From CAZVWJ01 sp964631325 (GTDB taxonomy: Bacteria; T1Sed10-126): DNA of 46,425 nt. Shown in pieces: positions 29,561-37,487 of the stretch. Every line of letters begins with the position of its first letter. Position 1 is the stretch's first letter. The stretch spans positions 1-46,425 of the forward strand of contig CAZVWJ010000017.1 in assembly GCA_964631325.1 (NCBI GenBank). Direction: 5' to 3'. The notes beneath the pieces were generated by a model. It was not told the origin of the DNA and did no database searches. It saw only the letters and a list, made by a program, of their open reading frames with translations. Made by a program: the position numbers and the translations under genes.

Positions 29561-29662
29561 CTATCGTTCAATAACTTCTCGAGGTAGATGCAGTTGTAAT
29601 TAGTGGTAATTACGGTTGCTGTCCCAGTGGGAAGAATTTTGTTTTAAGAGGAGGTAACCGTA

Positions 29663-29875
29663 ATGGCTACCGGAACAGTTAAGTGGTTCAATGATGACAA
29701 GGGTTTTGGCTTCATTGAGCAGGAACTCGGCGAGGACGTTTTCGTCCACTACTCCGAGATCCAGTCCGAAGGCTTCAAGTCCCTCGACGAGGGAGCAGAA
29801 GTTGAATTTGAACTGGAAGAGACTGAAAAAGGTCTTTCTGCTATTGATGTGAAACCCGTTGCAGCGACGGCTTAA
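29663..29875 (+). CDS. Cold-shock protein (CspA family)
   Basis: This is a 70-aa cold-shock domain with the RNA-binding motifs RNP1 (KGFGFIE) and RNP2 (VFVHYS) and the start ATGTVKWFNDDKG. It binds single-stranded RNA and DNA, melting RNA structure in the cold or during fast growth. It is unusually acidic, with many Glu and Asp, which suits a saline cytoplasm. AAGAGGAGGT precedes the ATG. A leader of more than 100 nt is available for cold regulation, and a strong terminator follows. Confidence 0.95.
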   Translation: MATGTVKWFNDDKGFGFIEQELGEDVFVHYSEIQSEGFKSLDEGAEVEFELEETEKGLSAIDVKPVAATA

Positions 29876-29891
29876 TTAAAGCTGACTAACC

Positions 29892-29924
29892 AACTCCTAC
29901 CCCACCCGGGGTAGGAGTTTTTTT
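29892..29924 (+). terminator. Rho-independent terminator of csp
   Basis: AACTCCTACCCC (29892-29903) pairs perfectly with 29908-29919 around ACCC and is followed by a run of T. This 12-bp GC-rich stem is the clearest terminator in the window and closes the csp transcript. Confidence 0.95.
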
Positions 29925-30065
29925 ATTTCACAGTGCTATTAAAACATACAAGAAACCCTACAGCTAAAACTTTAAACATTATTTTTGAGATTAGCACCCT
30001 ATAACTACTTCCTCTCGTAAAAATCCAAAAACTTGGTTGAAAAATTGGTTAACCGGTGAAGAAAA

Positions 30066-30548
30066 ATGAAAATTGGTCTAATCTCGGATTCGCACGGGGC
30101 GACGGAAAACGTCGAACGAGTCGCGGAAATTTTCCGGGTCAAAAACGTCGAATTTGTTATCCATACCGGTGACGTGACCAGGCCCCGCCACCTGCAACCC
30201 CTGCTTGCATCCGGCTGGGAAATACACCTCGCTCTCGGCAACATGGACACCCGGGCGGCGGATTTTCAGTACATAACCGAAACCTCCAACCTGACGGTCC
30301 ACGGCGCGGCGGGACACCTGAAAGTCCGGAACTCAAGTTTCGGAATAACTCACGGCCACCAGGATTCTTTTCTCCGTCAACTGCGCCGTGAAAAAGTTGA
30401 TTATCTAATTCACGGCCACACCCACGAACGCCGCGACGAGCAAATTAAAGCTTCCCGCGTTATCAACCCGGGAGCCGCTAAACCTCCCCGGGAATCGGCC
30501 GCAATCCTTAATTTTCAATCCGGCCAGCTTGAATTTATTGATCTTTAA
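30066..30548 (+). CDS. YfcE/MJ0936-type metallophosphoesterase
   Basis: This 160-aa calcineurin-like phosphoesterase has the full two-metal set: ISDSHG (D8, H10), HTGDVT, LGNMD, THGHQ and HGHTH. Size and order fit the YfcE/MJ0936 group, which hydrolyses phosphodiesters in vitro; natural substrates are unknown. It overlaps the convergent DsrE gene by 4 nt. Confidence 0.92.
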   Translation: MKIGLISDSHGATENVERVAEIFRVKNVEFVIHTGDVTRPRHLQPLLASGWEIHLALGNMDTRAADFQYITETSNLTVHGAAGHLKVRNSSFGITHGHQDSFLRQLRREKVDYLIHGHTHERRDEQIKASRVINPGAAKPPRESAAILNFQSGQLEFIDL

Positions 30549-30865
30549 AAGCTGATCACCCGCTCCGCATCAGCAATCATCTGCCGCAAATCTGCCATTG
30601 CTGACACTTCGTAAATTTCGGGCACTTCACCATCCCGGCGGTTAAGACAGGTGCCGCAGGCCCGCAAGGTTCCTCCCCGGGCGGCAAATTCACCGATTAA
30701 ATTCTGCACGTTGAACTGCTTTTCACTGACTTCAATAGCCTCCACCCCTTCCCCGATCAAAAACAACTGCACCTCATCCCCCGCTTCCACTGAGTGATTA
30801 GCCAGCCGCAAAGCACTCCAGGCCTTCTCGGGATCAGCGGTCGTCAAAACAACTGCTAATTTCAT
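30545..30865 (-). CDS. DsrE/DsrF-like sulfur-relay family protein, copy 2
   Basis: The 106-aa protein has the DsrE layout LAVVLTTADPEKAWSALRLA, VQLFLIGEGVEAIEVSEK and GTLRACGTCLNRRDG. The ACGTC Cys pair (about residues 71-74) matches the VCGTC of the copy at 21812, while the additional Cys of that copy is missing. It is likely a persulfide carrier or sensor. It lies 26 nt downstream of the HAD-like gene. Confidence 0.8.
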   Translation of the reverse strand: MKLAVVLTTADPEKAWSALRLANHSVEAGDEVQLFLIGEGVEAIEVSEKQFNVQNLIGEFAARGGTLRACGTCLNRRDGEVPEIYEVSAMADLRQMIADAERVISF

Positions 30866-30891
30866 TACACTCTACTCCTCTCGAGTAATTT

Positions 30892-31281
30892 TTACTTTGT
30901 TTCCAGGAAATTTTCCGGGTAAGCTTCTAAAAAATTGGCCGGGAAATAATACTCCCAGACCTCGAGGTGAGTCAAATCAACGTCGTCCACACAGACAAAA
31001 CGATCTGCCCCGGCTTCCAGGGTTTTTATTGCCCGCAGGCGATTTTCTCGCAAACTTTCACTTGCGTGGCTCGCAAACTCACCGCTTTCAAACACAACAT
31101 TAGTCTGTTCTCGAACCTCCTCCATGCCAATAATCCCTTCCACTTCCCCAACCAGCATCTGGTTCCCATGAGCATAGGTCCGCCACTCTGGGTGCTTAAT
31201 AAACCGCTCGACAATTTCCAGTGAAATCGGTCCCAACCCCGTCTCAACTGTATTATCTCGATCAAAACTAATGACGGACAT
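30892..31281 (-). CDS. Small HAD-like hydrolase family protein
   Basis: The 129-aa protein starts MSVISFDRDNTVETGLGPIS, with D7-x-D9-x-T11 as in motif I of HAD hydrolases. It is too short for a full Rossmannoid HAD core with cap, although FVCVDDVDLTHLE near residue 94 could supply the acidic motif IV. A reduced HAD or a non-catalytic relative is my best guess; the family is not certain. AGGTGAATT precedes the ATG. It sits between the THEP1-type NTPase (55-nt gap) and the DsrE gene. Confidence 0.5.
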   Translation of the reverse strand: MSVISFDRDNTVETGLGPISLEIVERFIKHPEWRTYAHGNQMLVGEVEGIIGMEEVREQTNVVFESGEFASHASESLRENRLRAIKTLEAGADRFVCVDDVDLTHLEVWEYYFPANFLEAYPENFLETK

Positions 31282-31336
31282 AATTCACCTCCAACCCAGC
31301 TCCATAATTTCAAGAAACCTCATCCAAAATCAGGTT

Positions 31337-31858
31337 CTATCTCGACTGTTCTATTTCAAGCTCTTCAACGAGCTTACAGAGAACCTCTTCCCAATTTTCT
31401 CTGGTTAATTTAATAACTCGAGTATCCTCCCTTTGCCTGATTTGTTCCATAAATCCAGGCCCACTGACAGGAATAGTCGCCAGTATCTTCAATTTCGAAT
31501 CTAATAACCGTTCTACAGTTTCAGCGTATTCATCGTGTTTAAGTTCCATTTTCCCTATTTCATCGATTATACAAAATTCTGCTGAAGAGTCTGGCCATTT
31601 TTCCAATATTTCAATTACCCAGTCCATAGTATCCAGAGCCACGGTATATTTACTGACCACCGGCCCATCTTCAAAATCAACGTGACTTAATACCCGGCTT
31701 TCTCCGTTTTCAAACTCAACCATAAAACCAACTCGCTTTCCCTCACTCCGAATTTCCTCGGTTATAAATCCCCTGATTTCCAGGTCAATCTTTTCAATTA
31801 TCATACTGCAAATAGTTGTTTTACCTGAACGCGGGGCTCCTTCTAACAATAGATTCAT
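31337..31858 (-). CDS. THEP1-family nucleoside-triphosphatase (COG1618)
   Basis: The 173-aa P-loop NTPase has Walker A EGAPRSGKTT (residues 6-15). GFITEEIRSEGKRVGFMV is the family's THEP1 signature, and FCIIDEIGKMELKH is Walker B with the adjacent Glu. THEP1 hydrolyses several NTPs slowly; its role is uncertain, with nucleotide or RNA processing proposed. GGAGGT sets the ATG. It is the first gene of a minus-strand group with the HAD-like and DsrE genes. Confidence 0.9.
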   Translation of the reverse strand: MNLLLEGAPRSGKTTICSMIIEKIDLEIRGFITEEIRSEGKRVGFMVEFENGESRVLSHVDFEDGPVVSKYTVALDTMDWVIEILEKWPDSSAEFCIIDEIGKMELKHDEYAETVERLLDSKLKILATIPVSGPGFMEQIRQREDTRVIKLTRENWEEVLCKLVEELEIEQSR

Positions 31859-32079
31859 GCTTGATACCTCCAGATAAATTTTTAATCGATAAATTATGTT
31901 TGAAAATTATTATTCATTAATTACCGAATTTTTGAAACATTTTCGTAAACAGACAAAAATTATTTGTACTTTCTGAAACAAGCTCTTTCACCAGTAGCCG
32001 GTATGAGCTATCATTAATAAATAGAATTTGTTCGAGTCACTATCTGTTATTTATCAGCTTACCATCAAAGGGAATATAT

Positions 32080-33132
32080 ATGGAAATTGATCGTCAAACT
32101 GTGCTTGAATTACCGAAAACTGACCTGCACTGTCACATCGACGGTTCGTTGCGGCCGGAAACGGTGCGGGAATTTCTCCGCGAGGACAATAAATCAGTCG
32201 CCGGCGAACTGGAAAAACAACTGCAGGTCGCCGAGGACAATGCCAGCCTGGAAGAATATCTCGAAGCCTTCGAACTGCCGGGCCTGCTCCTGCAGACAGC
32301 AAAGCGGCTAGAACGAGCCGCCTATGAGCTGGCCGAAGACTCAGCCCGGGAAAACGTTCGCTATCTCGAAGCCCGCTTTGCCCCCTTCCTGCACCTCGAA
32401 GGAGACCTTAACCTTGATGAAGTAATTGAAAGTGTCCTGGCCGGCTTTCAACGGGCTGAAAATAATTACAACATCGCCACCGGTTTAATTCTCACTGGCC
32501 TCCGCCAGGGGCCTCCGGACAGAACAACTCTGCTGGCTGAAAAGGTAACTGAATACTGGGACCGCGGAGTGGTTGCACTGGACCTGGCCGGCGCTGAACG
32601 GGGCCACCCCGCCAAGAATCATCTCGAAGCTTTCTACGCCGTCCGCAACCGAAACATTAACCTGACCATCCACGCCGGCGAGGACTTCGGTCCCGAGAGC
32701 ATCCACCAGGCGATTCATTACTGCGGTGCCCATCGAATCGGACACGGAGTGCGCCTGCGCGAGGATAATGATCTCCTTAATTATGTGAACGATCACCGGA
32801 TTCCCCTGGAAATTTGTTTGACCAGCAATATCCAGACCAGGGCAGTTGACTCCTACGAAAATCATCCCCTGCCGGAATACCTGGAAAAAGGGATCCGAGT
32901 TTCACTCAACACTGATAACAGAACTGTCAGTAATACCACGGTCACCGACGAATACCTGAAAGCCATTGAAAAATACAGCTTCAGCCTGCGAGACGTCCGC
33001 CGCTTGATTATAAACGGCTTCAAATCCACCTTCCTTTCCTATCGCCAGCGAGCAGAAATACTGGAGGAAGTCACCCTGGAAATAGAAAAACAATTTTTCC
33101 GACGCAACTTAACCGTTGCCGATAAGATTTAA
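32080..33132 (+). CDS. add: Adenosine deaminase
   Basis: This 350-aa zinc TIM-barrel deaminase has HCHIDGSLR (H17, H19), LARFAPFLH-like ARFAPF, and IHAGEDFGPE with the catalytic Glu (HAGE). HRIGHGVRL and SLNTDNRTVSNTTV (Asp pair near the end) complete the metal and general-base set. It turns adenosine to inosine and ammonia in purine salvage. It lies after a 221-nt AT-rich gap with no recognised element. The family (adenosine deaminase versus adenine deaminase) is favoured as adenosine by LPKTDLHCHIDGS and full length. Confidence 0.93.
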   Translation: MEIDRQTVLELPKTDLHCHIDGSLRPETVREFLREDNKSVAGELEKQLQVAEDNASLEEYLEAFELPGLLLQTAKRLERAAYELAEDSARENVRYLEARFAPFLHLEGDLNLDEVIESVLAGFQRAENNYNIATGLILTGLRQGPPDRTTLLAEKVTEYWDRGVVALDLAGAERGHPAKNHLEAFYAVRNRNINLTIHAGEDFGPESIHQAIHYCGAHRIGHGVRLREDNDLLNYVNDHRIPLEICLTSNIQTRAVDSYENHPLPEYLEKGIRVSLNTDNRTVSNTTVTDEYLKAIEKYSFSLRDVRRLIINGFKSTFLSYRQRAEILEEVTLEIEKQFFRRNLTVADKI

Positions 33133-33241
33133 CAGAACATAATTGACAGCGATGCTGTAGCTAATTATTATTTCCTGGTACAAGTAACTGTGAAAATCCT
33201 GGTTGTTACTGATTTTCAAAATCGACTGGTGAACAAATACA

Positions 33242-33880
33242 ATGAATAAATCCCCGTTCGAGGAAAAATTTGAAGCGGTTGAGACGGAAGATGAACTGCT
33301 TCACAAAAGTGTCCGCCAGTACAAAGTGCTGGGCATCTTTCTCCTCGTGGTCTGTGGCTTTTTTGGCCTGATTTTTGGCTTAATGATCTCTACTAAACTT
33401 GTAGAGGTGTTTCAAGCGGGACAGTGGATCACTTTTGAAGAACCATACGTATTACTGTTCACCGGCGCTGTTGGAATTCCCGGTGTTATTGCGGGGCTCC
33501 ACCTGTTTCTTCATAAAATTGAGACGATAATCGACCCCGGCCAGGTACATATTAAACGACAAGGACTATTCGGCCCAAAATATCAATCAGTACCGCTGTC
33601 CGAATACCGCGGAATCGTTTACCGTATCAAGCTATACAAGTTAGGCTTAATAATCAGGTACAAAGGTTTTAATATAGTTCACCGCCACACACTTGAGTTA
33701 AGCCATCGAAAAGATAAAAATAAAAACGTTATGCTAAGAATTTCTGACTATCGGCGGGGAGATTTTGAAGAAAAAAGCGCGATGATGCTCCGGATTCTGA
33801 AGAGATACTGCCGGAAGACTGGCCTGCCGGGAATCGACGAGCACGGTTCCGAACCGGAAATGATCCAGGTCGAAGAATAG
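33242..33880 (+). CDS. Uncharacterised membrane protein with a PH-like/bPH domain
   Basis: The 212-aa protein has a charged N-terminus, two hydrophobic segments (about residues 29-50 and 68-90), then a soluble half with alternating strands (GQVHIKRQGLFGPKYQSVPL, RGIVYRIKLYKLGLIIR). This pattern is that of bacterial membrane-linked PH-like domains (DUF304-like). The end is a short charged helix. Function is unknown; the strand ...HRKDKNKNVMLRISDYRR is basic. It follows add by 109 nt and has no clear partner. Confidence 0.6.
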   Translation: MNKSPFEEKFEAVETEDELLHKSVRQYKVLGIFLLVVCGFFGLIFGLMISTKLVEVFQAGQWITFEEPYVLLFTGAVGIPGVIAGLHLFLHKIETIIDPGQVHIKRQGLFGPKYQSVPLSEYRGIVYRIKLYKLGLIIRYKGFNIVHRHTLELSHRKDKNKNVMLRISDYRRGDFEEKSAMMLRILKRYCRKTGLPGIDEHGSEPEMIQVEE

Positions 33881-33906
33881 CCGGCTCTAACCTTTCTTTT
33901 TATATC

Positions 33907-34242
33907 TTACCCTAAATCCCCAGCCCGAAGGCGGCGGAGAAGTTCGACTGTGGCCAAAATTCGGGTGGACTTTGACTCGGATAAATTTTCTTGCTCCGCT
34001 TCAGCTATTGATTCCAGTAGCCGCTCAGTGGACTCAGTCGCTGAATGATTAAGAATTTCCCAGGCGGCCTTTTCAGTTTCTACACAGCCGAAAGCCAGGA
34101 CTCCCAGAAGTTCCGCTTTTTCCAGTTTTCGGCTCCGGCCGGAAAACAAATCATCTTCCAATTCATCTATAATTTCACAAGGACGTTCTCGATCAGCTTT
34201 AATTTCTATTTCCTGCTTTACATACCGAATAATACTGCTCAT
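33907..34242 (-). CDS. Hypothetical acidic helical protein
   Basis: This 111-aa protein is unrecognised. It is acidic and alpha-helical throughout, with MSSIIRYVKQEIEIK, KLEKAELLGVLAFG and LLESIAEAEQENLSESKS. Helix-rich repeat-like spacing is visible, but no motif or membrane segment. GGGAGG is well placed before the ATG at 34242. The end is 26 nt from the convergent gene at 33880. The Fpg fragment lies upstream on the same strand. Confidence 0.55.
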   Translation of the reverse strand: MSSIIRYVKQEIEIKADRERPCEIIDELEDDLFSGRSRKLEKAELLGVLAFGCVETEKAAWEILNHSATESTERLLESIAEAEQENLSESKSTRILATVELLRRLRAGDLG

Positions 34243-34593
34243 TGCTAAATTCCTCCCGGGAAAGTTTTAACGGCTATAAAAACCTCTCTTGTCAATTAGG
34301 TGCTTCCTGACAGCAGGTCAGCTTCATAAATTTTTACTTCGGCTACTTTTTGCTCCAGCACATTAGCGTCAAAATAACGTCTAACGGATTTCACGCCAGG
34401 CAGTTCCGGCATCTGACCGGCCTCCATTAATTTTTTGAGGCTTGAAAGTGTTATAATTTTACCTTCTTAACTGTAGTAAACAAACTTGCAGAGCCTTCAT
34501 CACCTCCTCATCCAGGACCAGCCCTTTTGTGGTAGTACAGATTCTGTTAGGGTTATTAAGCTAAATACATCCTTGGATCGGTGGTAACTCGCA
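34243..34593. other. Gene-poor 351-bp region with gene remnants
   Basis: Between the helical protein gene and rlmN there is no complete gene. The minus strand holds the Fpg/Nei N-terminal fragment (34296-34412). Just before it is a second short reading frame that ends at 34459 in QVCLLQLRR and may also be a remnant. No promoter with two good hexamers stands out. Confidence 0.5.
34296..34412 (-). pseudogene. Truncated N-terminal fragment of formamidopyrimidine-DNA glycosylase (Fpg/Nei)
   Basis: The 38-codon frame begins MPELPGVKSVRRYFDANVLE, which is the conserved start of Fpg/MutM and Nei DNA glycosylases (MPELPEVExxRR), including the catalytic Pro2 and Glu3. It stops after 38 codons with TAA, against about 270-290 residues in a full enzyme. 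Nothing of the rest (H2TH, zinc finger) is in the window. It is a decayed gene or a remnant left by a deletion. One substitution (E6 to G) has accumulated in the signature. Confidence 0.6.
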
Positions 34594-35580
34594 ATGGATA
34601 TGAATAAACTGAAGAACCTGCTCAATTCCGAACCGGACTACCGGCTTGACCAGGCCAAGCAGGCCCTCTTCCAAACCGGGATAAGATCCTGGAAAGAAGC
34701 ATCGACGCTCCCGACAGAACTTCGTGAAATGTTAGCTGAAAAACTCCCACTGGAACTTCCCGCCGAATGTCTGGAATCCACCGACGGCTCCACCCTGAAG
34801 GCCGGACTCAAGCTCAAGGACAACCTGACGGTTGAAACCGTCCTTATGCGTCATGCGGACGACCACAACACGGTCTGCGTTTCCACCCAGGTCGGCTGTG
34901 AACTGGGCTGTAAATTTTGCGCCACCGGCCACATGGGCTTTCGCCGTGATTTATCGGCCGGCGAAATGCTTGATCAGGTGCTCTATTTCCTGCGTCGCTT
35001 GCCTGCCGAGCAACGCGTCGACAACGTGGTCTTCATGGGGATGGGCGAGCCCTTCCTCAACTACGAGGAAACCCTGCAGGCTGTCCGCTCTTTCAACGCC
35101 ACCGATAAATTTAACATCGGCGCCCGAAACATCTCTATCTCCACCGCCGGCCTTCCGGGTAAAATCAGAAGATTTGCCGGCGAGAATCTCCAGGCTAACC
35201 TGGCCATTTCCCTGCACGCGGCCGACGACCGGACCCGCTCCTCCCTGATGCCAATCAATAATAAGTATCCCCTGGCCGAACTTTTCTCAGCAATTGATTA
35301 CTACGTCGAACAAACCAACCGGAAGGTCATGTACGAGTATATTCTCCTCGCCGGGATAAACGACTCCGATGACGCCGCAGTTAACCTGGTCGAATTACTG
35401 CAGGACCGTCTGCATTACCTGAACCTGATCCCCTATCACCCCACGGGAGAATTTACGGGGGTCTCCCCGGAAAAATTACATACTTTTAAAGAAAAGTTGG
35501 AAGAAGCCGGCTTAAACGTAGGTATCAGAAAAAGCTTCGGTCTCGATATCAAGGGAGCCTGCGGCCAGCTCGCCAGCTAA
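34594..35580 (+). CDS. rlmN: 23S rRNA (adenine-2503-C2) methyltransferase
   Basis: This 328-aa radical SAM methyltransferase has the CxxxCxxC cluster in CELGCKFCATGHMGFRR (about residue 110). VFMGMGEPFLNYEE is the GGE-like motif, ISISTAGLPGKIRRFA and LAISLHAADDRTRSSLMPIN are further core segments, and FGLDIKGACGQL at the end carries the methyl-carrying Cys. It methylates A2503 of 23S rRNA and A37 of some tRNAs. The length is a little short, at the N-terminus. The start has only a weak GGTGG site. Confidence 0.95.
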   Translation: MDMNKLKNLLNSEPDYRLDQAKQALFQTGIRSWKEASTLPTELREMLAEKLPLELPAECLESTDGSTLKAGLKLKDNLTVETVLMRHADDHNTVCVSTQVGCELGCKFCATGHMGFRRDLSAGEMLDQVLYFLRRLPAEQRVDNVVFMGMGEPFLNYEETLQAVRSFNATDKFNIGARNISISTAGLPGKIRRFAGENLQANLAISLHAADDRTRSSLMPINNKYPLAELFSAIDYYVEQTNRKVMYEYILLAGINDSDDAAVNLVELLQDRLHYLNLIPYHPTGEFTGVSPEKLHTFKEKLEEAGLNVGIRKSFGLDIKGACGQLAS

Positions 35581-35591
35581 TAGTTTACCCT

Positions 35592-36737
35592 TCAGTAGGA
35601 CCACCGGCCGGTAACGGCAAAAAGCTGATCTAATTCGCCAAACTGCGTCTCCCTTTTTCCCCGGTAAAACTGGGCCAAGCCGGTTACCTCAAAATCTGAC
35701 CAGACCGACCAGCTCAGTGCCGGACTCAGGTAAGCAGAATGATCTTCCGGGTTGTAGACCGCGGAAAAATTGCCGTTCAACAGCGGAGTAAACTCGTAGC
35801 CAAGCTCGCCAAACAGAGAATGACGAGCCGGTGAAAGATTGTCAGCGGCAATCTCAGTCGCAGTTATCCGACCCCCGGCCGAATCAGTAGTCCCCCGTTC
35901 ATTGTAAAGATAGGCGCCATGTAAATACAGCGAAGAGGGATAAATATAATCGAGACCAAACGACCCTACCAGGCTATTTTCTTTTCCTGATACTTCCGGC
36001 ATGAAATAGGAAATTTCTCCCTTAAAACCGGCCTCCTTAATCCGACCCGCCCAGCCAACTCCCCCGACCACTTGCTTCCGGTAATGGCCGGCCAGGAGCT
36101 GATAATCGTATTCACCAACATGTCCCCTGTAAAGCCCGGCAACCACGGACTCATCGCTGTGCCCACCGGGTCTTACAGCCAACTCCCAGCCTGAGGCAAA
36201 TCCGGTGTAATACTCTACCCGCAGGGCGTCTGCCCCGGGCCGTTCTTTGTAAGTGAAATCATAGAGTGTATAGGTGTTGAACAGATCGTGAGGATTCCAG
36301 ACAGTAGTGACGCTCCAGTTGATTCGCTGGCGGCCAATTCGCACCCGCAGATCTGGTTGACTATACGTTACATAGGCACGATCAAACTGTCCCTGGATAA
36401 GCCACTCGTTGCCGGAACGACCAAGCACAGCAGAAAGATCAGCATAGCCGGGATCATTTTCCAGTTTTTTCTCCAGCCCCCGGTTGGTTTCCACTCCGTG
36501 TCCTTGGAAATGACGCAACCGGAAGTCAAGCTCCCCGGTCCAGGTCCGGCTAAAATCCCAGGAACTGTTCACCCGTCCCTGCAGCAGATGATCGCCTTGC
36601 CCGTGATCAAAATCATGGCCGGTGCTCAAGGTGGTAATACTTTCTACGTAACCCCCCAGATCAACCAGTTGCCCGGCATAAACGGGAAAAACAGGCAGAC
36701 AAAGAAAACAGAAGCCGAGCGCCAGCCACTTTTTCAT
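35592..36737 (-). CDS. Outer-membrane beta-barrel protein of the export operon
   Basis: The 381-aa protein has a signal peptide (residues 1-21, cleaved after VYAG). The mature part is rich in alternating aromatic and charged strands (e.g. VRIGRQRINWSVTTVWNPHD, WELAVRPGGH) and ends in FAVTGRWSY, with an aromatic final residue as in barrel proteins. The strand RIGRQRINWS...WNPHDLFN is typical of the DUF1302/alginate-export-like barrels that accompany LolA-like/FtsX cassettes. It overlaps the ABC gene by 4 nt and is the last gene of a five-gene operon, where it may let cargo through the outer membrane. Confidence 0.8.
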   Translation of the reverse strand: MKKWLALGFCFLCLPVFPVYAGQLVDLGGYVESITTLSTGHDFDHGQGDHLLQGRVNSSWDFSRTWTGELDFRLRHFQGHGVETNRGLEKKLENDPGYADLSAVLGRSGNEWLIQGQFDRAYVTYSQPDLRVRIGRQRINWSVTTVWNPHDLFNTYTLYDFTYKERPGADALRVEYYTGFASGWELAVRPGGHSDESVVAGLYRGHVGEYDYQLLAGHYRKQVVGGVGWAGRIKEAGFKGEISYFMPEVSGKENSLVGSFGLDYIYPSSLYLHGAYLYNERGTTDSAGGRITATEIAADNLSPARHSLFGELGYEFTPLLNGNFSAVYNPEDHSAYLSPALSWSVWSDFEVTGLAQFYRGKRETQFGELDQLFAVTGRWSY

Positions 36738-37423
36738 TCCTGCTGTTCGTCTCCGGTTATCTGCCCATCCCGAAGCGTGATCACCCGGCGGGCCCGCTCA
36801 ACCACTCGTTGATCATGGGTAGAAAAAATAAAAGTGGTTTCATATTTTCGATTTAATTCCGCCATTACATCAAGCAGATTGTCAGCCGTCTCCGTATCCA
36901 GGTTAGCAGTCGGCTCATCGGCGAGAACAAAACGAGGGCGGGAAGCCAGCGCCCGGGCCACGGCCACCCGCTGTTGTTGTCCACCGGAAAGCTCGGGCGG
37001 GCGGCGATCTACCTGGTCAGCCAGGCCCACGGCTTCCAGTAATTCCAGGGCCCGTTCCCGGCGTTCAGCCGCGGAACAGTGCTGAAGAAGCATTATAAAC
37101 TCCACGTTTTCCCGGGCAGAAAGCACCGGAATCAGATTAAAAGCCTGGAAGACAAAGCCAATGTTCTGGAGACGAAACCGGGTTCGTTCCCCGTCACTCA
37201 TTGTGGAAAGTCGTGAACCATCTATCCAGACATCCCCGGCCGTGGGCTTATCCAGCCCACCCACCAGGTTCAACAGGGTTGTCTTGCCCGAACCGGAGGG
37301 CCCGACTACCGCAGAAAATTCTCCTTTCTCAACGCTAAAACTAACTTCTTCCAGCGCTTTCACCGGCACCCGGGTTTCTTTTTTATAAATCATAGTCAAC
37401 TCTTCAGTGCGAATTACACTCAT
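36734..37423 (-). CDS. LolD/MacB-type ABC transporter ATPase
   Basis: This is an ATPase of about 229 aa with Walker A GPSGSGKTT near residue 43, LDKPTAGDVWIDG, and FVFQAFNLIPVLSARENVE after the Q-loop. The signature is LSGGQQQRVAVARALA, Walker B is FVLADEPTANLD and the H-loop is FSTHD. It drives the two FtsX-like permeases in LolCDE-like or MacB-like mechanotransmission, without moving substrate through its membrane. The exact start is unclear: ATG at 37423 or 37432 and GTG at 37435 are all in frame near GGAG; I use the first for a family-like MSVIRTEEL start. Confidence 0.92.
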   Translation of the reverse strand: MSVIRTEELTMIYKKETRVPVKALEEVSFSVEKGEFSAVVGPSGSGKTTLLNLVGGLDKPTAGDVWIDGSRLSTMSDGERTRFRLQNIGFVFQAFNLIPVLSARENVEFIMLLQHCSAAERRERALELLEAVGLADQVDRRPPELSGGQQQRVAVARALASRPRFVLADEPTANLDTETADNLLDVMAELNRKYETTFIFSTHDQRVVERARRVITLRDGQITGDEQQE

Positions 37424-37487
37424 CGTCTTCATCACTCCATAAAATCTTTCGTGGTTTACTTTACTCCCTTACTCCGGGAACACTACT

